Origin: Orbus hercynius
Lineage (GTDB): Bacteria; Pseudomonadota; Gammaproteobacteria; Enterobacterales; Orbaceae
Length of the DNA stretch: 64,000 bases
Reading direction: 5' to 3'
NCBI RefSeq assembly: GCF_003634275.1
Contig: NZ_RBWY01000001.1
Span: forward strand, 1,051,955-1,115,954
Part shown: piece by piece, positions 28,316-39,294 of the stretch
How positions within the stretch are numbered: the first letter of the stretch is position 1
Layout of the letters: each line of letters starts with the position of its first letter
Translations under genes and position numbers: made by a program
Notes under the pieces: generated by a model
What the model was told of the DNA's origin: nothing
Seen by the model: the letters and a program-made list of their open reading frames with translations, nothing else
Databases searched by the model: none

Positions 28316-29110
28316 CTAATCAATCAGCCGATGTTTACCTGAATAAACGACGCCTTTTTCGCCACGAAAAAAGCCGACCAGCGTCAAATTGCACTGCTCT
28401 GCCATCTCGACAGCCATTGAGGTTGCAGCCGATACCGCGAATAAAATTTCAACGCCACAATTGGCAACTTTTTGCACCATTTCATAACTCGCTCGGCTGG
28501 AAACTAAAATGATACCTTGCTGATCGTGCTGTTTAGCACGATAGCCTAGCAGCTTATCTAACGCAACATGACGACCGATATCTTCAAAGCCAGCAATAAA
28601 TTGCCCCTGAGTACTCAGCCACACCGCCGCATGCGTGCAACCAGTTTGTTCACCAACCACTTGTACTCGTTTTAAATTGTTGGGAGCATCGACAAAATGC
28701 TGCAACATAATTTGGGTGGTAGTTGGCAAATTTGCTGATAATTTACAGACTTGATCAATTTGCTCGGTACCACAGATACCACATCCCGTTCTACCGGTTA
28801 AATTACGCCGTTGCGCTTTAAGCTGCATAAAGCGACGTGAGGATAATTCGATATGTACTTCAATGCCTTTTGGCGTTTCTTCAATATCAATACCATAAAT
28901 TTCATTTGGATTATCAATAATTCGCTCTGTTAGCGAAAATCCTAACGCAAAGTGTGCTAAATCTTTGGGCGTGGCCATCATGACCACATGAGAAATACCG
29001 TTATAAATCAGTGCTACTGGTTTTTCTATCGCAATCATATCGAGTTGTGTGGGTTTGAAGATGTGATCATTAAATTTATTGACGTTAACTGTTTGCGTTG
29101 TCAGAACCAT
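28316..29110 (-). CDS. fdhD: Formate dehydrogenase sulfurtransferase FdhD
   Basis: 264 residues. Transfers sulfur from IscS to the molybdenum cofactor of formate dehydrogenases. The active-site Cys motif is [16 protein letters not shown] (C-x2-C) at about residues 102-117; [12 protein letters not shown] and [16 protein letters not shown] are family motifs. Minus strand, divergent from the DedA gene. No formate dehydrogenase is in the window. Confidence 0.95.
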   Translation of the reverse strand: MVLTTQTVNVNKFNDHIFKPTQLDMIAIEKPVALIYNGISHVVMMATPKDLAHFALGFSLTERIIDNPNEIYGIDIEETPKGIEVHIELSSRRFMQLKAQRRNLTGRTGCGICGTEQIDQVCKLSANLPTTTQIMLQHFVDAPNNLKRVQVVGEQTGCTHAAVWLSTQGQFIAGFEDIGRHVALDKLLGYRAKQHDQQGIILVSSRASYEMVQKVANCGVEILFAVSAATSMAVEMAEQCNLTLVGFFRGEKGVVYSGKHRLID

Positions 29111-29224
29111 GCTATTACCTTTAGCTTACTCAATTTTGCCGATATTTGTATATGTAATCATACGACTTTATTGTAAAATAGGAAAATAAATAAAGAAACA
29201 GAATCTATTTGAGCGAAGTAATTT

Positions 29225-29755
29225 ATGTCGATACATGAAATCACACAAACGATAATGACGTTCATCGAGCATAATCAGGTATGGTCCATACCGGTTATTT
29301 TTCTGTTAGCTTTTGGTGAATCGCTAGCGATTATCTCACTTTTACTGCCAGCAACCGCAATTTTACTCGCATCTGGTGCGTTAATCGGCGCCGATCTCAT
29401 TCCATTCATGCCGACATTTTTAGCGGCTTCAGCCGGCGCAATTATGGGAGACTGGGTATCATTTTGGCTCGGTAAACATTATCATCAGCAAATTATTCAT
29501 GCTTGGCCATTGAATAAACATCCAAAAACCGTTTACCGAGCGGAGCAGTTTTTTCATCGTTATGGTTTAACCGGTGTGTTTATCGGTCGCTTTTTTGGCC
29601 CGCTTCGAGCGGTCGTGCCACTTATCGCCGGTGCCATGCATATGCCATGGTTTAAATTTAATATTGCCAATGTGAGCTCAGCGCCAGTATGGGCATTTGT
29701 GATGCTAGCGCCGGGCGCCTTTGGTGTACAGTGGTTAGAAGCCCTATTTGGTTAA
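29225..29755 (+). CDS. DedA-family membrane protein
   Basis: 176 residues with about four or five membrane helices. DedA/SNARE-associated motifs: GESLAIISLLLPATAILLASGALIG near residue 30-55, GAIMGDWVSFWLGKHY, and FFHRYGLTGVFIGRFFGPLRAVVPLIAGAMHMPWFKF with the conserved Arg pair. DedA proteins are linked to membrane potential and lipid-carrier recycling. It is short for the family but has the complete core. Confidence 0.85.
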   Translation: MSIHEITQTIMTFIEHNQVWSIPVIFLLAFGESLAIISLLLPATAILLASGALIGADLIPFMPTFLAASAGAIMGDWVSFWLGKHYHQQIIHAWPLNKHPKTVYRAEQFFHRYGLTGVFIGRFFGPLRAVVPLIAGAMHMPWFKFNIANVSSAPVWAFVMLAPGAFGVQWLEALFG

Positions 29756-29781
29756 TCACCATCATATTAAATAGCAGACAT

Positions 29782-29813
29782 AAAAAAGGCGGTAAAAAAA
29801 CCGCCTTTATCAT
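29782..29813 (-). terminator. Terminator between convergent dedA and gnd
   Basis: Stem AAAGGCGGT (29785-29793) with ACCGCCTTT (29800-29808), A-rich loop. On the minus strand it is followed by TTT after the stem, for gnd; on the plus strand it also follows the DedA gene closely, so it may act both ways. Confidence 0.75.
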
Positions 29814-29835
29814 CAATCATTGGGACTAATATCGA

Positions 29836-31248
29836 CTAGCCTTCAATTCCCATCCAATCAGTATGGAACACACCGTCTTTGTCAGTGCGTTTATAAGTAT
29901 GAGCACCAAAATAATCACGCTGAGCTTGAATCAAGTTAGCAGGTAACACAGCACTCCGATAGCTATCATAATAAGCGATTGCTGCCGATAACGTTGGCAC
30001 AGGAATACCATTTTGCACAGCAAGTGACACAACGTCTCTTAATGATTGTTGATAGTCTTCAACTGTCTGTTTAAAGTATGGCGTTAAGAGTAGGTTCGCC
30101 ACATCATGATTGCCAGCATACGCGTCAGTGATTTTTTGTAAAAATTGCGCGCGAATTATACAACCAGCACGGAAGATTTTAGCAATCTCACCATAATTGA
30201 GATTCCATTGATAATGCTCTGAGGCCGCTTTTAATTGCGCAAAACCTTGTGCATAAGAGATAATTTTACCTAAGTAAAGTGCTTTACGAATTTTCTCAAT
30301 CAGGGCGTCTTTATCACCTTGAACAGTGATTTTTGGACCACTGAGTACTTTAGATGCAGCAACACGTTGATCTTTAATTGCAGATAAATAACGCGCAAAT
30401 ACGGACTCGGTAATCAATGATAATGGCTCACCTAAATCTAAAGCACTTTGGCTAGTCCATTTACCTGTTCCTTTATTACCCGCGGCATCTAAAATAACAT
30501 CAACTAAATGCTGACCCGATGGCTCTTTATAGTTAAAAATATCGGCCGTGATTTCGATCAAATAGCTATTAAGCTCACCTTGGTTCCACTGGGTAAAAAC
30601 ATGGGCCAATTCATCATTAGATAAGCCAGCAGCGTGTTTTAATAGTGAATAACTTTCGGCAATCAATTGCATATCACCATACTCAATACCATTATGTGCC
30701 ATTTTTACATAGTGACCTGCGCCATTTGGCCCAATATAGGCAACGCAAGGTTCGCCGTTAGCTTTTGCAGCAATTTTTTCAAGAATTGGCGCAACAAGTT
30801 GGTAAGCTTCTTTTTGACCACCAGGCATGATTGAAGGCCCTTTAAGCGCACCTTCTTCACCACCTGAAACACCGGTGCCAATAAAATTAAAGCCTGCATC
30901 AGATAGCGCTTGATTACGACGAATGGTATCTTCAAAGTAAGCATTTCCACCATCAATAATAATATCGCCTTTATCTAGCAGCGGTTTTAGCTCATCAATA
31001 ACCGCATCAGTGCCTTTACCAGCCTGAACCATAATCAGAACGCGACGAGGTTTTTCCAGTGAATTGACGAAATCTGGTAAAGAATAATAAGGAACAAGAT
31101 TCTTATCTGAATGCTCAGCCATCACTTCATCCGTCTTGTCTTTAGAGCGGTTATAAATAGAAACAGAATAACCACGACTTTCAATATTTAATGCTAGATT
31201 ACGGCCCATAACCGCCATGCCGATAACACCAATTTCTTGTTGAGACAT
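29836..31248 (-). CDS. gnd: 6-phosphogluconate dehydrogenase (decarboxylating)
   Basis: 470 residues. Oxidative decarboxylation of 6-phosphogluconate to ribulose 5-phosphate in the pentose phosphate pathway. NADP-binding start [22 protein letters not shown], then [46 protein letters not shown] with catalytic Lys and Asn, and C-terminal [26 protein letters not shown] precedes the ATG. Single gene. Confidence 0.98.
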   Translation of the reverse strand: MSQQEIGVIGMAVMGRNLALNIESRGYSVSIYNRSKDKTDEVMAEHSDKNLVPYYSLPDFVNSLEKPRRVLIMVQAGKGTDAVIDELKPLLDKGDIIIDGGNAYFEDTIRRNQALSDAGFNFIGTGVSGGEEGALKGPSIMPGGQKEAYQLVAPILEKIAAKANGEPCVAYIGPNGAGHYVKMAHNGIEYGDMQLIAESYSLLKHAAGLSNDELAHVFTQWNQGELNSYLIEITADIFNYKEPSGQHLVDVILDAAGNKGTGKWTSQSALDLGEPLSLITESVFARYLSAIKDQRVAASKVLSGPKITVQGDKDALIEKIRKALYLGKIISYAQGFAQLKAASEHYQWNLNYGEIAKIFRAGCIIRAQFLQKITDAYAGNHDVANLLLTPYFKQTVEDYQQSLRDVVSLAVQNGIPVPTLSAAIAYYDSYRSAVLPANLIQAQRDYFGAHTYKRTDKDGVFHTDWMGIEG

Positions 31249-31415
31249 TTTAAACCTCTTTTGTTCGCTCAGTATCGCGTATTCCCAAGATACTTAGGTA
31301 TGATAAAACACTTAAGCCAATACCGTGATAAGACCATGATAATAAAGTCATCAGAGTATAAAGAATGCGCACATAGTTGATTAATTTACTTGGCTATTAA
31401 ACCACATTTAAATCA

Positions 31416-31450
31416 ATAAAAAAAGCTGCTTAAATGAAGCAACTTTTTAT
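31416..31450 (-). terminator. Terminator of rho
   Basis: On the minus strand, AGTTGCTT and AAGCAGCT form an 8-bp stem with one G-U pair and a 5-nt loop, followed by TTTTTTATT. It lies about 55 nt after the rho stop codon. The remainder of 31249-31501 holds nothing I recognise other than the gnd promoter region. Confidence 0.75.
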
Positions 31451-31501
31451 GACTAACAATCATTAAGTTAAATTATTCGCTATACTTTTAATTGATAACG
31501 C

Positions 31502-32764
31502 TTATGAACGTTTCATCATATCGAAAAACTCTTCATTTGTTTTAGTCATTGATAACTTATCAATCAAGAATTCCATCGCATCGATTTCACCCATTGGGTT
31601 GAGGATCTTACGCAAAATCCACATTTTTTGTAACTCATCAGATGACGTCATTAACTCTTCTTTACGTGTACCAGAACGGTTAAAATCAATTGCCGGAAAC
31701 ACGCGGCGTTCCGCGATTTTGCGAGAAAGATGTAATTCCATATTCCCCGTGCCTTTAAACTCTTCGTAGATAACCTCGTCCATTTTAGAACCGGTATCAA
31801 CTAACGCAGTTGCAATAATTGTTAAGCTTCCGCCTTCTTCAACATTACGCGCTGCCCCAAAAAAGCGTTTTGGACGGTGTAATGCATTAGCATCCACACC
31901 ACCGGTTAATACTTTACCTGACGAAGGAACAACTGTGTTGTATGCTCGCGCTAAACGGGTAATGGAGTCTAAAAGGATAATTACGTCTTTTTTATGTTCG
32001 ACTAAACGTTTAGCGCGTTCAATCACCATTTCAGCTACTTGCACATGGCGCGCAGCGGGCTCATCAAATGTTGAGGCAATCACTTCACCTTTAACTAAAC
32101 GCTGCATTTCCGTGACTTCTTCTGGGCGCTCATCAATCAGTAACACCATTAATTCACATTCAGGGTAATTGGTTGCTAAGCTTTGTGCAATATTTTGTAG
32201 CAACATGGTTTTACCGGCTTTTGGCGGTGCAACAATTAAACCACGCTGACCTTTACCGATTGGTGATGCTAAATCTAATACGCGAGTCGTTAAATCTTCA
32301 GTAGAACCGTTACCGCGTTCCATACGAAGTCTTGAATTGGCATGGAGTGGCGTTAAGTTTTCAAATAGGATCTTGTTTCGGGCATCTTCAGGTTTATCAT
32401 GATTGACTTCATTGACTTTTAATAATGCAAAATAACGCTCGCCTTCTTTCGGTGGTCTAATCTTGCCTGATATTGTATCACCAGTTCTTAAATTGAAGCG
32501 TCTAATTTGACTTGGTGAAACATAGATATCATCAGGACCGGCTAGGTAAGAGCTGTCGGCTGAACGCAAAAAACCAAAGCCGTCTTGCAAAATCTCAAGT
32601 ACGCCATCGCCAAAAATGTCTTCGCCACTTTTTGCGTGCTGCTTTAATATAGCAAAAATAATATCTTGTTTACGTAAACGGGCTAAGTTTTCAAGCCCCA
32701 TTGTTTTTTCGCCTAGTGTAACAAGCTCTGATACAGGTTTAGTTTTTAGTTCGGTTAGATTCAT
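31502..32764 (-). CDS. rho: Transcription termination factor Rho
   Basis: 420 residues (E. coli 419). Hexameric RNA helicase that ends transcription. RNA-binding N-terminal domain ([39 protein letters not shown]), Walker [17 protein letters not shown], Walker [19 protein letters not shown]-loop [26 protein letters not shown]-loop and C-terminal [25 protein letters not shown]. Single gene; no trxA beside it. Confidence 0.98.
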   Translation of the reverse strand: MNLTELKTKPVSELVTLGEKTMGLENLARLRKQDIIFAILKQHAKSGEDIFGDGVLEILQDGFGFLRSADSSYLAGPDDIYVSPSQIRRFNLRTGDTISGKIRPPKEGERYFALLKVNEVNHDKPEDARNKILFENLTPLHANSRLRMERGNGSTEDLTTRVLDLASPIGKGQRGLIVAPPKAGKTMLLQNIAQSLATNYPECELMVLLIDERPEEVTEMQRLVKGEVIASTFDEPAARHVQVAEMVIERAKRLVEHKKDVIILLDSITRLARAYNTVVPSSGKVLTGGVDANALHRPKRFFGAARNVEEGGSLTIIATALVDTGSKMDEVIYEEFKGTGNMELHLSRKIAERRVFPAIDFNRSGTRKEELMTSSDELQKMWILRKILNPMGEIDAMEFLIDKLSMTKTNEEFFDMMKRS

Positions 32765-33158
32765 AGTTTAATAGGTTCTTGAGGATAATTTCGATATGAT
32801 TAATTCGTTGTTTGTTTATATCCACGCAATTAACATTTTGTATTAATACACGTAATGAATAGTCTAAATGTCATCTCTTTATACAATAAAACGTTTTAAC
32901 TTAATTAACACAATTTGATATTACTTTAAAATATTGTACCGTCCACAAAGACTGATCACTAAAATTATTCAACTAGGTGGATAAACAGAGAGGAATCTCA
33001 TAAGAGATAGCAAACAATTTACACTAAAATTATTATGGTGTCTATGGTTAATCGTAAAATAGATGTTAAACCATTATAAATAAGTTATCAATTACGGGAA
33101 TGTTTACGCGCAGTCACGTTGTGAGCATGAACACTAGCATTTAAAAAATAAACGGCAT
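32765..33158. other. rho upstream region
   Basis: About 390 bp between rho and the tRNA-Asp terminator. In E. coli rho has a long autoregulated leader; a similar untranslated leader is possible here. I could not find a convincing -10/-35 pair, a leader ORF with ribosome binding site, or a strong hairpin. Confidence 0.4.
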
Positions 33159-33187
33159 AAAAAAAGGCGCTGAATTCAGCACCTTTC
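33158..33187 (-). terminator. Terminator of tRNA-Asp
   Basis: On the minus strand, AAAGGTGCTG and CAGCGCCTTT form a 10-bp stem (one G-U pair) around AATT, followed by TTTTATGC. It starts 24 nt after the tRNA 3' end. Confidence 0.85.
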
Positions 33188-33210
33188 TAAAAATCTATAT
33201 TTTATAAAAT

Positions 33211-33287
33211 TGGCGGAACGGACGGGGCTCGAACCCGCGACCCCCTGCGTGACAGGCAGGTATTCTAACCAACTGAACTACCGCTCC
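33211..33287 (-). tRNA. tRNA-Asp (anticodon GTC)
   Basis: 77 nt, with the 3' CCA encoded. Acceptor GGAGCGG pairs with CCGTTCC (one G-U). The anticodon loop reads CTGTCAC with GTC, and the T arm GCGGGTTCGAGCCCCG has the T-loop TTCGAGC. It is nearly identical to the E. coli tRNA-Asp as I recall it. It stands alone, with its own promoter and terminator. Confidence 0.97.
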
Positions 33288-33332
33288 GCGTTTTATTTCT
33301 TCACGACAAAACTGTGTCTTAAAGTAGGCGAG

Positions 33333-33361
33333 ATATTAAAGATTTATTTGAATATCGTCAA
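33333..33361 (-). promoter_or_regulatory. Promoter of tRNA-Asp
   Basis: -35 TTGACG (33361-33356), 17-bp spacer, -10 TAATAT (33338-33333), then a GC-rich discriminator CTCGCC, as in stringently controlled stable-RNA promoters. The start would be about 40 nt before the mature tRNA. Confidence 0.75.
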
Positions 33362-33422
33362 TAAAATTTTGCATTCCTAGCAATCAACTGCACATAAATT
33401 CATCACCAAAACATCCCTATGC

Positions 33423-34172
33423 TTATTTACGCCAAATCGCCCCACCGCTTTTTTTATCGATTTTATCTAACCATTCATTATGAATAACAAGCTCATCTTC
33501 AGTGGCTTTAATGACTTTTAGATTAAAATCATCACGATTGATTTTAGCTATTCGTTCTTGCATCACCGATGAATTAGCATTCCCCGCTTCATCGTGATTA
33601 AAAGTAAGTAATGTTTGTCCACCGGTCATCGCCAAATAAACTTCGGCTAAGATTTCAGCATCTAACAACGCGCCATGTAGCGTTCGATGTGAATTGTCAA
33701 TTTGATAGCGCTCACACAGCACATCTAAGTTATTACGTTTACCGGGGAAAATACGCCTAGCCATTGCTAAGGTATCGGTCACAACACAGTGCGCAGCGGT
33801 AACAAAATCTATGTTTGCCAGCCTAAATTCATAATCCATGAATCCCACGTCAAACGATGCATTATGAATAATTAGCTCTGCGCCATCAATAAACTGGATA
33901 AAGTCGTGTGCAATATGACTGAAAATCGGCTTATCTTTTAAAAAGTCATCGCTAATCCCATGCACGGCAAATGCGCCCTCATCAACAAGGCGCATCGGAT
34001 TAATATAGACATGAAAGTGATTGCCGGTCAAACGGCGATTAACAACCTCAACCGCACCGATTTCAATCACTTTATGGCCTTCATAATGATTTTTTCCGTC
34101 TTGATTCATACCCGTTGTTTCGGTATCAAGTACAATTTGTCTATTTGGTGTTATCATATTTTTACTATTCAT
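33423..34172 (-). CDS. dnaQ: DNA polymerase III epsilon subunit
   Basis: 249 residues. 3'-5' proofreading exonuclease of the replicative polymerase. Exo I VLDTETTGM (residues about 14-22), Exo II IIHNASFDVGFMDYEF, Exo III HGALLDAEILAEVY; the C-terminal tail after about 185 is the alpha-binding part. Divergent from rnhA with 84 bp between, as in many enterobacteria. ATG at residue 6 is an alternative start; neither has a clear ribosome binding site. Confidence 0.96.
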   Translation of the reverse strand: MNSKNMITPNRQIVLDTETTGMNQDGKNHYEGHKVIEIGAVEVVNRRLTGNHFHVYINPMRLVDEGAFAVHGISDDFLKDKPIFSHIAHDFIQFIDGAELIIHNASFDVGFMDYEFRLANIDFVTAAHCVVTDTLAMARRIFPGKRNNLDVLCERYQIDNSHRTLHGALLDAEILAEVYLAMTGGQTLLTFNHDEAGNANSSVMQERIAKINRDDFNLKVIKATEDELVIHNEWLDKIDKKSGGAIWRK

Positions 34173-34256
34173 TGGCGATTTAGGGTTTTTTAATCTAGAT
34201 TAATTCTGTAATATAGTTTACCGTTTATTTTGCAATTTAAAAAATGCTAATTGAGT

Positions 34257-34727
34257 ATGCTAAAAAAAATCGATATTTACACTGATGGTTCATGCCTTGG
34301 TAATCCAGGTCCTGGTGGATATGCTGCAATATTAAAATATCAGCAAAAAGAACGTATCTTAACTGAGGGCTATTTTTTAACAACCAATAACCGCATGGAA
34401 CTGCTTGCTGCAATTATTGCACTCGAAGCATTAACACAAAAATGTGCAGTAAAGCTCTATTCCGATAGCCAATACTTACGTAATGGTATTTTATCATGGA
34501 TTCATAATTGGAAAAAAAATGGCTGGAAAACCGCCAATAAAAAGCCGGTAAAAAATGCCGATTTATGGTGCCGCTTAGATCGTGTTGTAACTCAACATGC
34601 AATTGAGTGGATTTGGGTTAAAGGGCACGCAGGTCATATTGAAAATGAACGTTGTGATATTATTGCTAAAGAATCGGCCAATAATCCAAAATATCAAGAT
34701 GATGGTTTTATCGCTGATGCGTCATAA
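34257..34727 (+). CDS. rnhA: Ribonuclease HI
   Basis: 156 residues (E. coli 155). Degrades RNA in RNA:DNA hybrids. Catalytic acids in [15 protein letters not shown] (Asp about 8), [10 protein letters not shown] (Glu), [11 protein letters not shown] (Asp) and the late Asp in CDIIAKESA; the basic handle [24 protein letters not shown] is complete. ATG 34257 gives the family start MLKK; a TTG six bases earlier is possible but not needed. Divergent from dnaQ. Confidence 0.97.
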   Translation: MLKKIDIYTDGSCLGNPGPGGYAAILKYQQKERILTEGYFLTTNNRMELLAAIIALEALTQKCAVKLYSDSQYLRNGILSWIHNWKKNGWKTANKKPVKNADLWCRLDRVVTQHAIEWIWVKGHAGHIENERCDIIAKESANNPKYQDDGFIADAS

Positions 34728-34749
34728 TTAGCATCATTAGGGAGGCACA

Positions 34750-35484
34750 GTGACTAAGTACAAATTACATATTATTCCATCTTTAACTGATAATTATATT
34801 TGGTTACTTGAAAATTCACAGCATCAAGTTATCATTGTTGATCCAGGTGAAGCATCGCCAGTCATTGATTACTTATCAACCCATCATTTATCACCAATAG
34901 CCATTTTGCTCACCCATCATCATCATGATCATGTTGATGGTGTGGGTAGCTTGCAGCAGCGCTACCCCAATTTGCCAGCATTTGGACCTGATGAAATTGA
35001 TTTACCGATCACAAAAATATCGCCAGACACATCAATCAACTTTGGTGAGTTAACATTTGAGATTATCCCAGTCCCCGGCCACACACTGGGTCATGTTGCT
35101 TATTACGCTAAACCGTATTTATTTTGTGGTGACACCCTGTTTTCGGCAGGCTGCGGACGGCTTTTTGAAGGGACGCATGCACAAATGTTGACTTCACTTA
35201 ATCGATTAAAAGCCTTACCTAATGATACCATCGTCTGTGCCGCCCATGAATACACGCTTAGTAATCTTAAATTCGCAGCAACCCTTGTACCAGAAGATAT
35301 GATAATTACTCAATATGAGCAACATATCAAACATCAAGCTATCACCTTACCATCGACAATTGTACAAGAAAAAGATATCAACCTGTTTTTACGTTGTGAT
35401 GAGGTAAATTTACAAAAAAAATTCAATTTTCATAATGAATTAGAACTGTTTAAATTTTTTAGGACACAAAAAGACAGTTTTTAG
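34750..35484 (+). CDS. gloB: Hydroxyacylglutathione hydrolase (glyoxalase II)
   Basis: 244 residues. Hydrolyses S-D-lactoylglutathione to lactate and glutathione. Metallo-beta-lactamase metal motif ILLTHHHHDHVDG (H-x-H-x-D-H), then PVPGHTLGHVAYY, LFCGDTLFSAGCGRLFEGTHAQM and AAHEYTLSNLKFA. The start is GTG 34750, supported by a perfect GGAGG four bases before. It begins 22 nt after rnhA, so it is likely co-transcribed. Confidence 0.95.
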   Translation: MTKYKLHIIPSLTDNYIWLLENSQHQVIIVDPGEASPVIDYLSTHHLSPIAILLTHHHHDHVDGVGSLQQRYPNLPAFGPDEIDLPITKISPDTSINFGELTFEIIPVPGHTLGHVAYYAKPYLFCGDTLFSAGCGRLFEGTHAQMLTSLNRLKALPNDTIVCAAHEYTLSNLKFAATLVPEDMIITQYEQHIKHQAITLPSTIVQEKDINLFLRCDEVNLQKKFNFHNELELFKFFRTQKDSF

Positions 35485-35523
35485 GTATAATGCGCGCCAC
35501 TGTATACTAACTGATTAGTCAAA

Positions 35524-36783
35524 ATGCGCATTGCTCTTCTTCTTTTACTCACGATTTTGATAAGTGGATGTCAAAATACGCAATCACCCAATACATTGGG
35601 CAGTGTGACCCAAAAACGAGTAAAAACAAATGTTACAATAGCTGATAATTCAAACTACACATTAATCACACAAGATCCTTGGTCATTTATTCAAAACCAG
35701 TTACAAATTAAAATTCCTGATAATAAACGGATCATGATTGAAAAAGATAAAATCATCAAAAATAAGAATTCGTTTGAAACCAATATATTACGCTCAGAGC
35801 CTTATATTTATTATATTGTAAACCAGCTTAATGAACGTAATATGCCTGTGGAGTTAGCTTTAATTCCTTTAATTGAAAGTGCTTATGATCCACTCGCAAC
35901 ATCTTATGCTAAAGCAGCAGGATTATGGCAGATTGTGCCAATTACCGCCAAACAATATGGTTTGACCAAAAATAATTGGTATGATCCAAGGCGAGATCTG
36001 ATTGAATCAACCGATACCGCTATTAATCTATTGCAATACCTCAACCAACGTTTTGATGGTGATTGGTTACTAACGCTTGCAGCTTATAATGCAGGCGAAG
36101 GCCGTGTACAAAAAGCGATAACCTGGAATAAATCAAAAGGTCTGCCCACCAATTTCTGGGCACTAAATTTGCCGAAAGAGACGATGCAATATGTGCCTAA
36201 GTTTTTAGCCATTACCAATATTATTCGTCACAATGACCAATATCGCATCTCGCTACCGAATTGCGTATATGCGAATTCATTAGTCAAGTTTGATTTGTCA
36301 GAACAAATTAGCCTCGATAAAATCGCTGATTATGCGGGTATTTCACTTGATGAATTACTGGAATATAACGCAGCTTATACCAAAAAAGTCGTTAAAGGCC
36401 CATATCACTTATTTATTCCAGCTAATTATGCACCTGCACTATATACCAAATTAAGCGCATCTCATTTAGTTAGCTCAGATATCATCGATTTACTGCAAGT
36501 TCAGCCCAATACAATCGAAACAAAATACACGAATGCCGATCCTAATTTAACGAATAATAAATACGTTAAAATTACTGATCGAGAGATTAATTATTACGAA
36601 AAAGAGCATAAACGTTATAGCCAGATTATCTATCGCGTAAAATCAGGCGATAACCTGTATTTAATTGCTAAAAATCATAAAGTTAGCGTCAGTGATCTTC
36701 TGCAATGGAATAAGATTCAAAACTCAAATAAACTTAAGCCGGGCGAGAAACTGACCATTAATATTAAAAATGGCAGTTCGTAA
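35524..36783 (+). CDS. mltD: Membrane-bound lytic murein transglycosylase D
   Basis: 419 residues. Lipoprotein signal MRIALLLLLTILISGCQ (lipobox LISGC). The transglycosylase SLT domain has the catalytic Glu in ALIPLIESAYDPLATSYAKAAGLWQIVPITAKQYGL and LAAYNAGEGRVQKAI. One clear C-terminal LysM (IYRVKSGDNLYLIAKNHKVSVSDLLQWN) and a degenerate one before it (residues about 260-300). It cleaves the glycan strands of peptidoglycan. It follows gloB directly, the same order as in E. coli. Confidence 0.95.
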   Translation: MRIALLLLLTILISGCQNTQSPNTLGSVTQKRVKTNVTIADNSNYTLITQDPWSFIQNQLQIKIPDNKRIMIEKDKIIKNKNSFETNILRSEPYIYYIVNQLNERNMPVELALIPLIESAYDPLATSYAKAAGLWQIVPITAKQYGLTKNNWYDPRRDLIESTDTAINLLQYLNQRFDGDWLLTLAAYNAGEGRVQKAITWNKSKGLPTNFWALNLPKETMQYVPKFLAITNIIRHNDQYRISLPNCVYANSLVKFDLSEQISLDKIADYAGISLDELLEYNAAYTKKVVKGPYHLFIPANYAPALYTKLSASHLVSSDIIDLLQVQPNTIETKYTNADPNLTNNKYVKITDREINYYEKEHKRYSQIIYRVKSGDNLYLIAKNHKVSVSDLLQWNKIQNSNKLKPGEKLTINIKNGSS

Positions 36784-36830
36784 TGATCACATTGAATAAT
36801 GCTAGTAGGCAGATCACGAAGTCACAATGA

Positions 36831-37619
36831 TCAAAGGCTAAAACTGACAAATAAGGGATTATGATCTGAGGTATTGGTGTGTAAAATTGAAGCCTGCTCA
36901 ATCTTTAGGCCACGATAAAAAACAAAATCCAGAGGCCGCCCCATAAATGTTTTGCGTAAATCCGTTGTGAAGTTAACGGGTTTTAAATTCATCATCCGAA
37001 CTAAATTATAGAGTAAATGTAGCCGCTGGCGGCTCCAGGCATTGAAATCACCGGCTAGTATCACAGGTCCTTCGTGCAATTGTATTCGATTTAGTAGCAT
37101 TCTTATTTGCTGACGATAAATCTTGACCCCAAAACTAAAGTTGACGGCATGAATGTTGGCAACTAATAAGCTCTGTGTAGTATTAGGTAAGCGATATTGG
37201 GTAACTAAAGCCGATTTAGGAATTCTTATCAACGGTTCTTTTTCTTTAAAAGCAATAGCAGAGATAGGTTTAGCATTGGCTATCGTCATCACACCAGCAT
37301 AGCTGTCATTAAAAAAGTAAGCAGGAACATGATCGGCAACTTTGTGATTTTTACGAATAAAATTCAGTAACCTTGGTGTAGTTTGCGCTTCTTGCAGCAA
37401 AATAAGTTGGGTTTGATCTAAATATTTTTCTAAAAAAGCCAAGCTATCGGCACGTTTTTGTTTGAAAATATTCCACACTAAGATACTTAATTGATTAGCC
37501 ACAATGAGTGGCTGATCAACAATAATCTGTTGGTGGGGCTCGATAAGTTCAATGTTATTATCACCAAGATAACGTATAACGTAATCATGATTAGGTAAAA
37601 GTCCGATAAACTTATTCAT
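36831..37619 (-). CDS. YafD-like endonuclease/exonuclease/phosphatase family protein
   Basis: 262 residues. Matches E. coli YafD along its length: LSILVWNIFKQKRADSLAFL, ILLQEAQTTPRLL (metal-binding Glu), VVNIHAVNFSFGVKIY-like VANIHAVNFSFGVKIY, VILAGDFNAWSRQRL (catalytic Asp-Asn), GRPLDFVFYRGL and the final TSDHNPLFV (His). Fold is that of Mg-dependent phosphodiesterases; the substrate is not known. ATG 37619 has AAGGGG four bases upstream; the in-frame GTG at 37634 lies before that site. It follows gshA by 24 nt. Confidence 0.88.
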   Translation of the reverse strand: MNKFIGLLPNHDYVIRYLGDNNIELIEPHQQIIVDQPLIVANQLSILVWNIFKQKRADSLAFLEKYLDQTQLILLQEAQTTPRLLNFIRKNHKVADHVPAYFFNDSYAGVMTIANAKPISAIAFKEKEPLIRIPKSALVTQYRLPNTTQSLLVANIHAVNFSFGVKIYRQQIRMLLNRIQLHEGPVILAGDFNAWSRQRLHLLYNLVRMMNLKPVNFTTDLRKTFMGRPLDFVFYRGLKIEQASILHTNTSDHNPLFVSFSL

Positions 37620-37643
37620 ATTACCCCTTATCACCCAGCACCA

Positions 37644-39215
37644 TTACCTCATCTGTTTAAGATAATCATCAAATGACAATGTTTGATTTTGCTCTTTTTG
37701 TTTCTGCTTAGCGATGGATTGGATTTTTTGATAATTAAAATCACCTTCAGTTAGAATACGTAAAGGTTCAGCATTAAGCTGCTGTTTATATTGCTTAGCC
37801 AATGCTAAACCAAATTTAGCCGTCCCAAGATCACTAATTGCCTGTAATGTTCTTGCTGATAATGTCAGTTCTGGATGATCGAACATAATGTTGAGCCGTT
37901 CACACACTCTACGATAAGATTTTTGTTCATCTTGATGATCAAGTACGTCTGCCACTTGCAATAAATCCTTAAATAGGTCATGCCCGACTTTCGCTAGAGG
38001 CTGATGATAACTCCCACATCCCATACTAATAATTTGATCAGGTTTTCGACCTTCCATAATCACTCTATTCCAATTCACTTTAGTACATTGCAACTCTTCA
38101 CTACTCATTTCCGGCGATGGTGCAAGTGCACACCAAATTAAAAACAGATCAACAAAACGGATCTGTTCTTCAGTAATACCAATTGGTGAGAATGGATTAA
38201 TATCTAAAGATCTCACTTCAATGTATTCAATTCCCGCTCTCAACAATGCGTCCGATGGTGTTTCGTCATTTTTCGGCACTCGTTTTGGTCTGATTGGTGC
38301 ATAGAACTCATTTTCAATCTGTAAGATATTGTCATTAATTTGTCGATATTGACCATCAACTTTTATGCCAATTTTACTAAACTCAGCCGATTTAGTGTGC
38401 GTTGCTTTGGTTAAGCCTTTCACATAAGTGGCTAAATCATTAAATGTAATACCAAGCTGTTTTTGTGCATTGTTGGTATAACCGATATCACTTAAACGTA
38501 ATGACGTCGCGTAAGGTAGATAACAGTTACCATTGGTCTGTTTAGTGAATTCTTTTAATTTTTCGGGATCTTTGATAAATGACCCACATGCCGATGGTGA
38601 AGCACCAAATAAATAAGGAATAACCCAACCAAATCGATAATAGTTACGAATAATATTGAAATAGCCGGCTGAAATGACATCTTTGCCTTCCTGAGCATCG
38701 TTGATGTTATATCTAGCTTGCCAAAATGCAGGAGGCAGCGAAAAGTTATAGTGCACTCCTGAAATCGTTTGCATCATTGCCCCATAACGATTCTTTAACC
38801 CTTGTCGATAAAGCGTTTTTAATAACCCTTCATTAGATGTGCCGTATTGCGCTAAAGTGATCTCATCTTCATTAGCGACAAAACATGGCATACTTAATGG
38901 CCACATCAATTCATCATCAATATGTACATTAGCATAACGATGTAAGTCCTTTAAAAAAGTCAGCATATAATCAATATTGGTATTAACTGGCGTTATAAAT
39001 TCAAGCATTGATTCAGCGAAATCAGTAGTAATCCATGGATGTGTTAAGGCAGAACCAATTTCAAGTGGAAAAGGTGTTTTTGATAAGGTTCCATCATGTA
39101 AAATACGTAGCGTTTCTCTTTCAACGCCTCGTTGAATTCCATCTAAAACGGTATAGTGTTTCTCTAACCAGCTTAATGCTTGCGATACATCAGGAATCAA
39201 AATGGCCTCCATCAC
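37644..39215 (-). CDS. gshA: Glutamate-cysteine ligase
   Basis: 523 residues. First step of glutathione synthesis. Family motifs: [114 protein letters not shown] and [17 protein letters not shown]. It lies downstream of rlmC-racD and upstream of the yafD-like gene on the minus strand. Two ATGs (39215, 39212) are adjacent; the difference is one residue. Confidence 0.97.
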   Translation of the reverse strand: MMEAILIPDVSQALSWLEKHYTVLDGIQRGVERETLRILHDGTLSKTPFPLEIGSALTHPWITTDFAESMLEFITPVNTNIDYMLTFLKDLHRYANVHIDDELMWPLSMPCFVANEDEITLAQYGTSNEGLLKTLYRQGLKNRYGAMMQTISGVHYNFSLPPAFWQARYNINDAQEGKDVISAGYFNIIRNYYRFGWVIPYLFGASPSACGSFIKDPEKLKEFTKQTNGNCYLPYATSLRLSDIGYTNNAQKQLGITFNDLATYVKGLTKATHTKSAEFSKIGIKVDGQYRQINDNILQIENEFYAPIRPKRVPKNDETPSDALLRAGIEYIEVRSLDINPFSPIGITEEQIRFVDLFLIWCALAPSPEMSSEELQCTKVNWNRVIMEGRKPDQIISMGCGSYHQPLAKVGHDLFKDLLQVADVLDHQDEQKSYRRVCERLNIMFDHPELTLSARTLQAISDLGTAKFGLALAKQYKQQLNAEPLRILTEGDFNYQKIQSIAKQKQKEQNQTLSFDDYLKQMR

Positions 39216-39294
39216 GGCAACTATTACGACAATATTGACTCATCATACCATAACTTTATGGGCTTTTTATACTAGCCAATTAGGATAAATATTT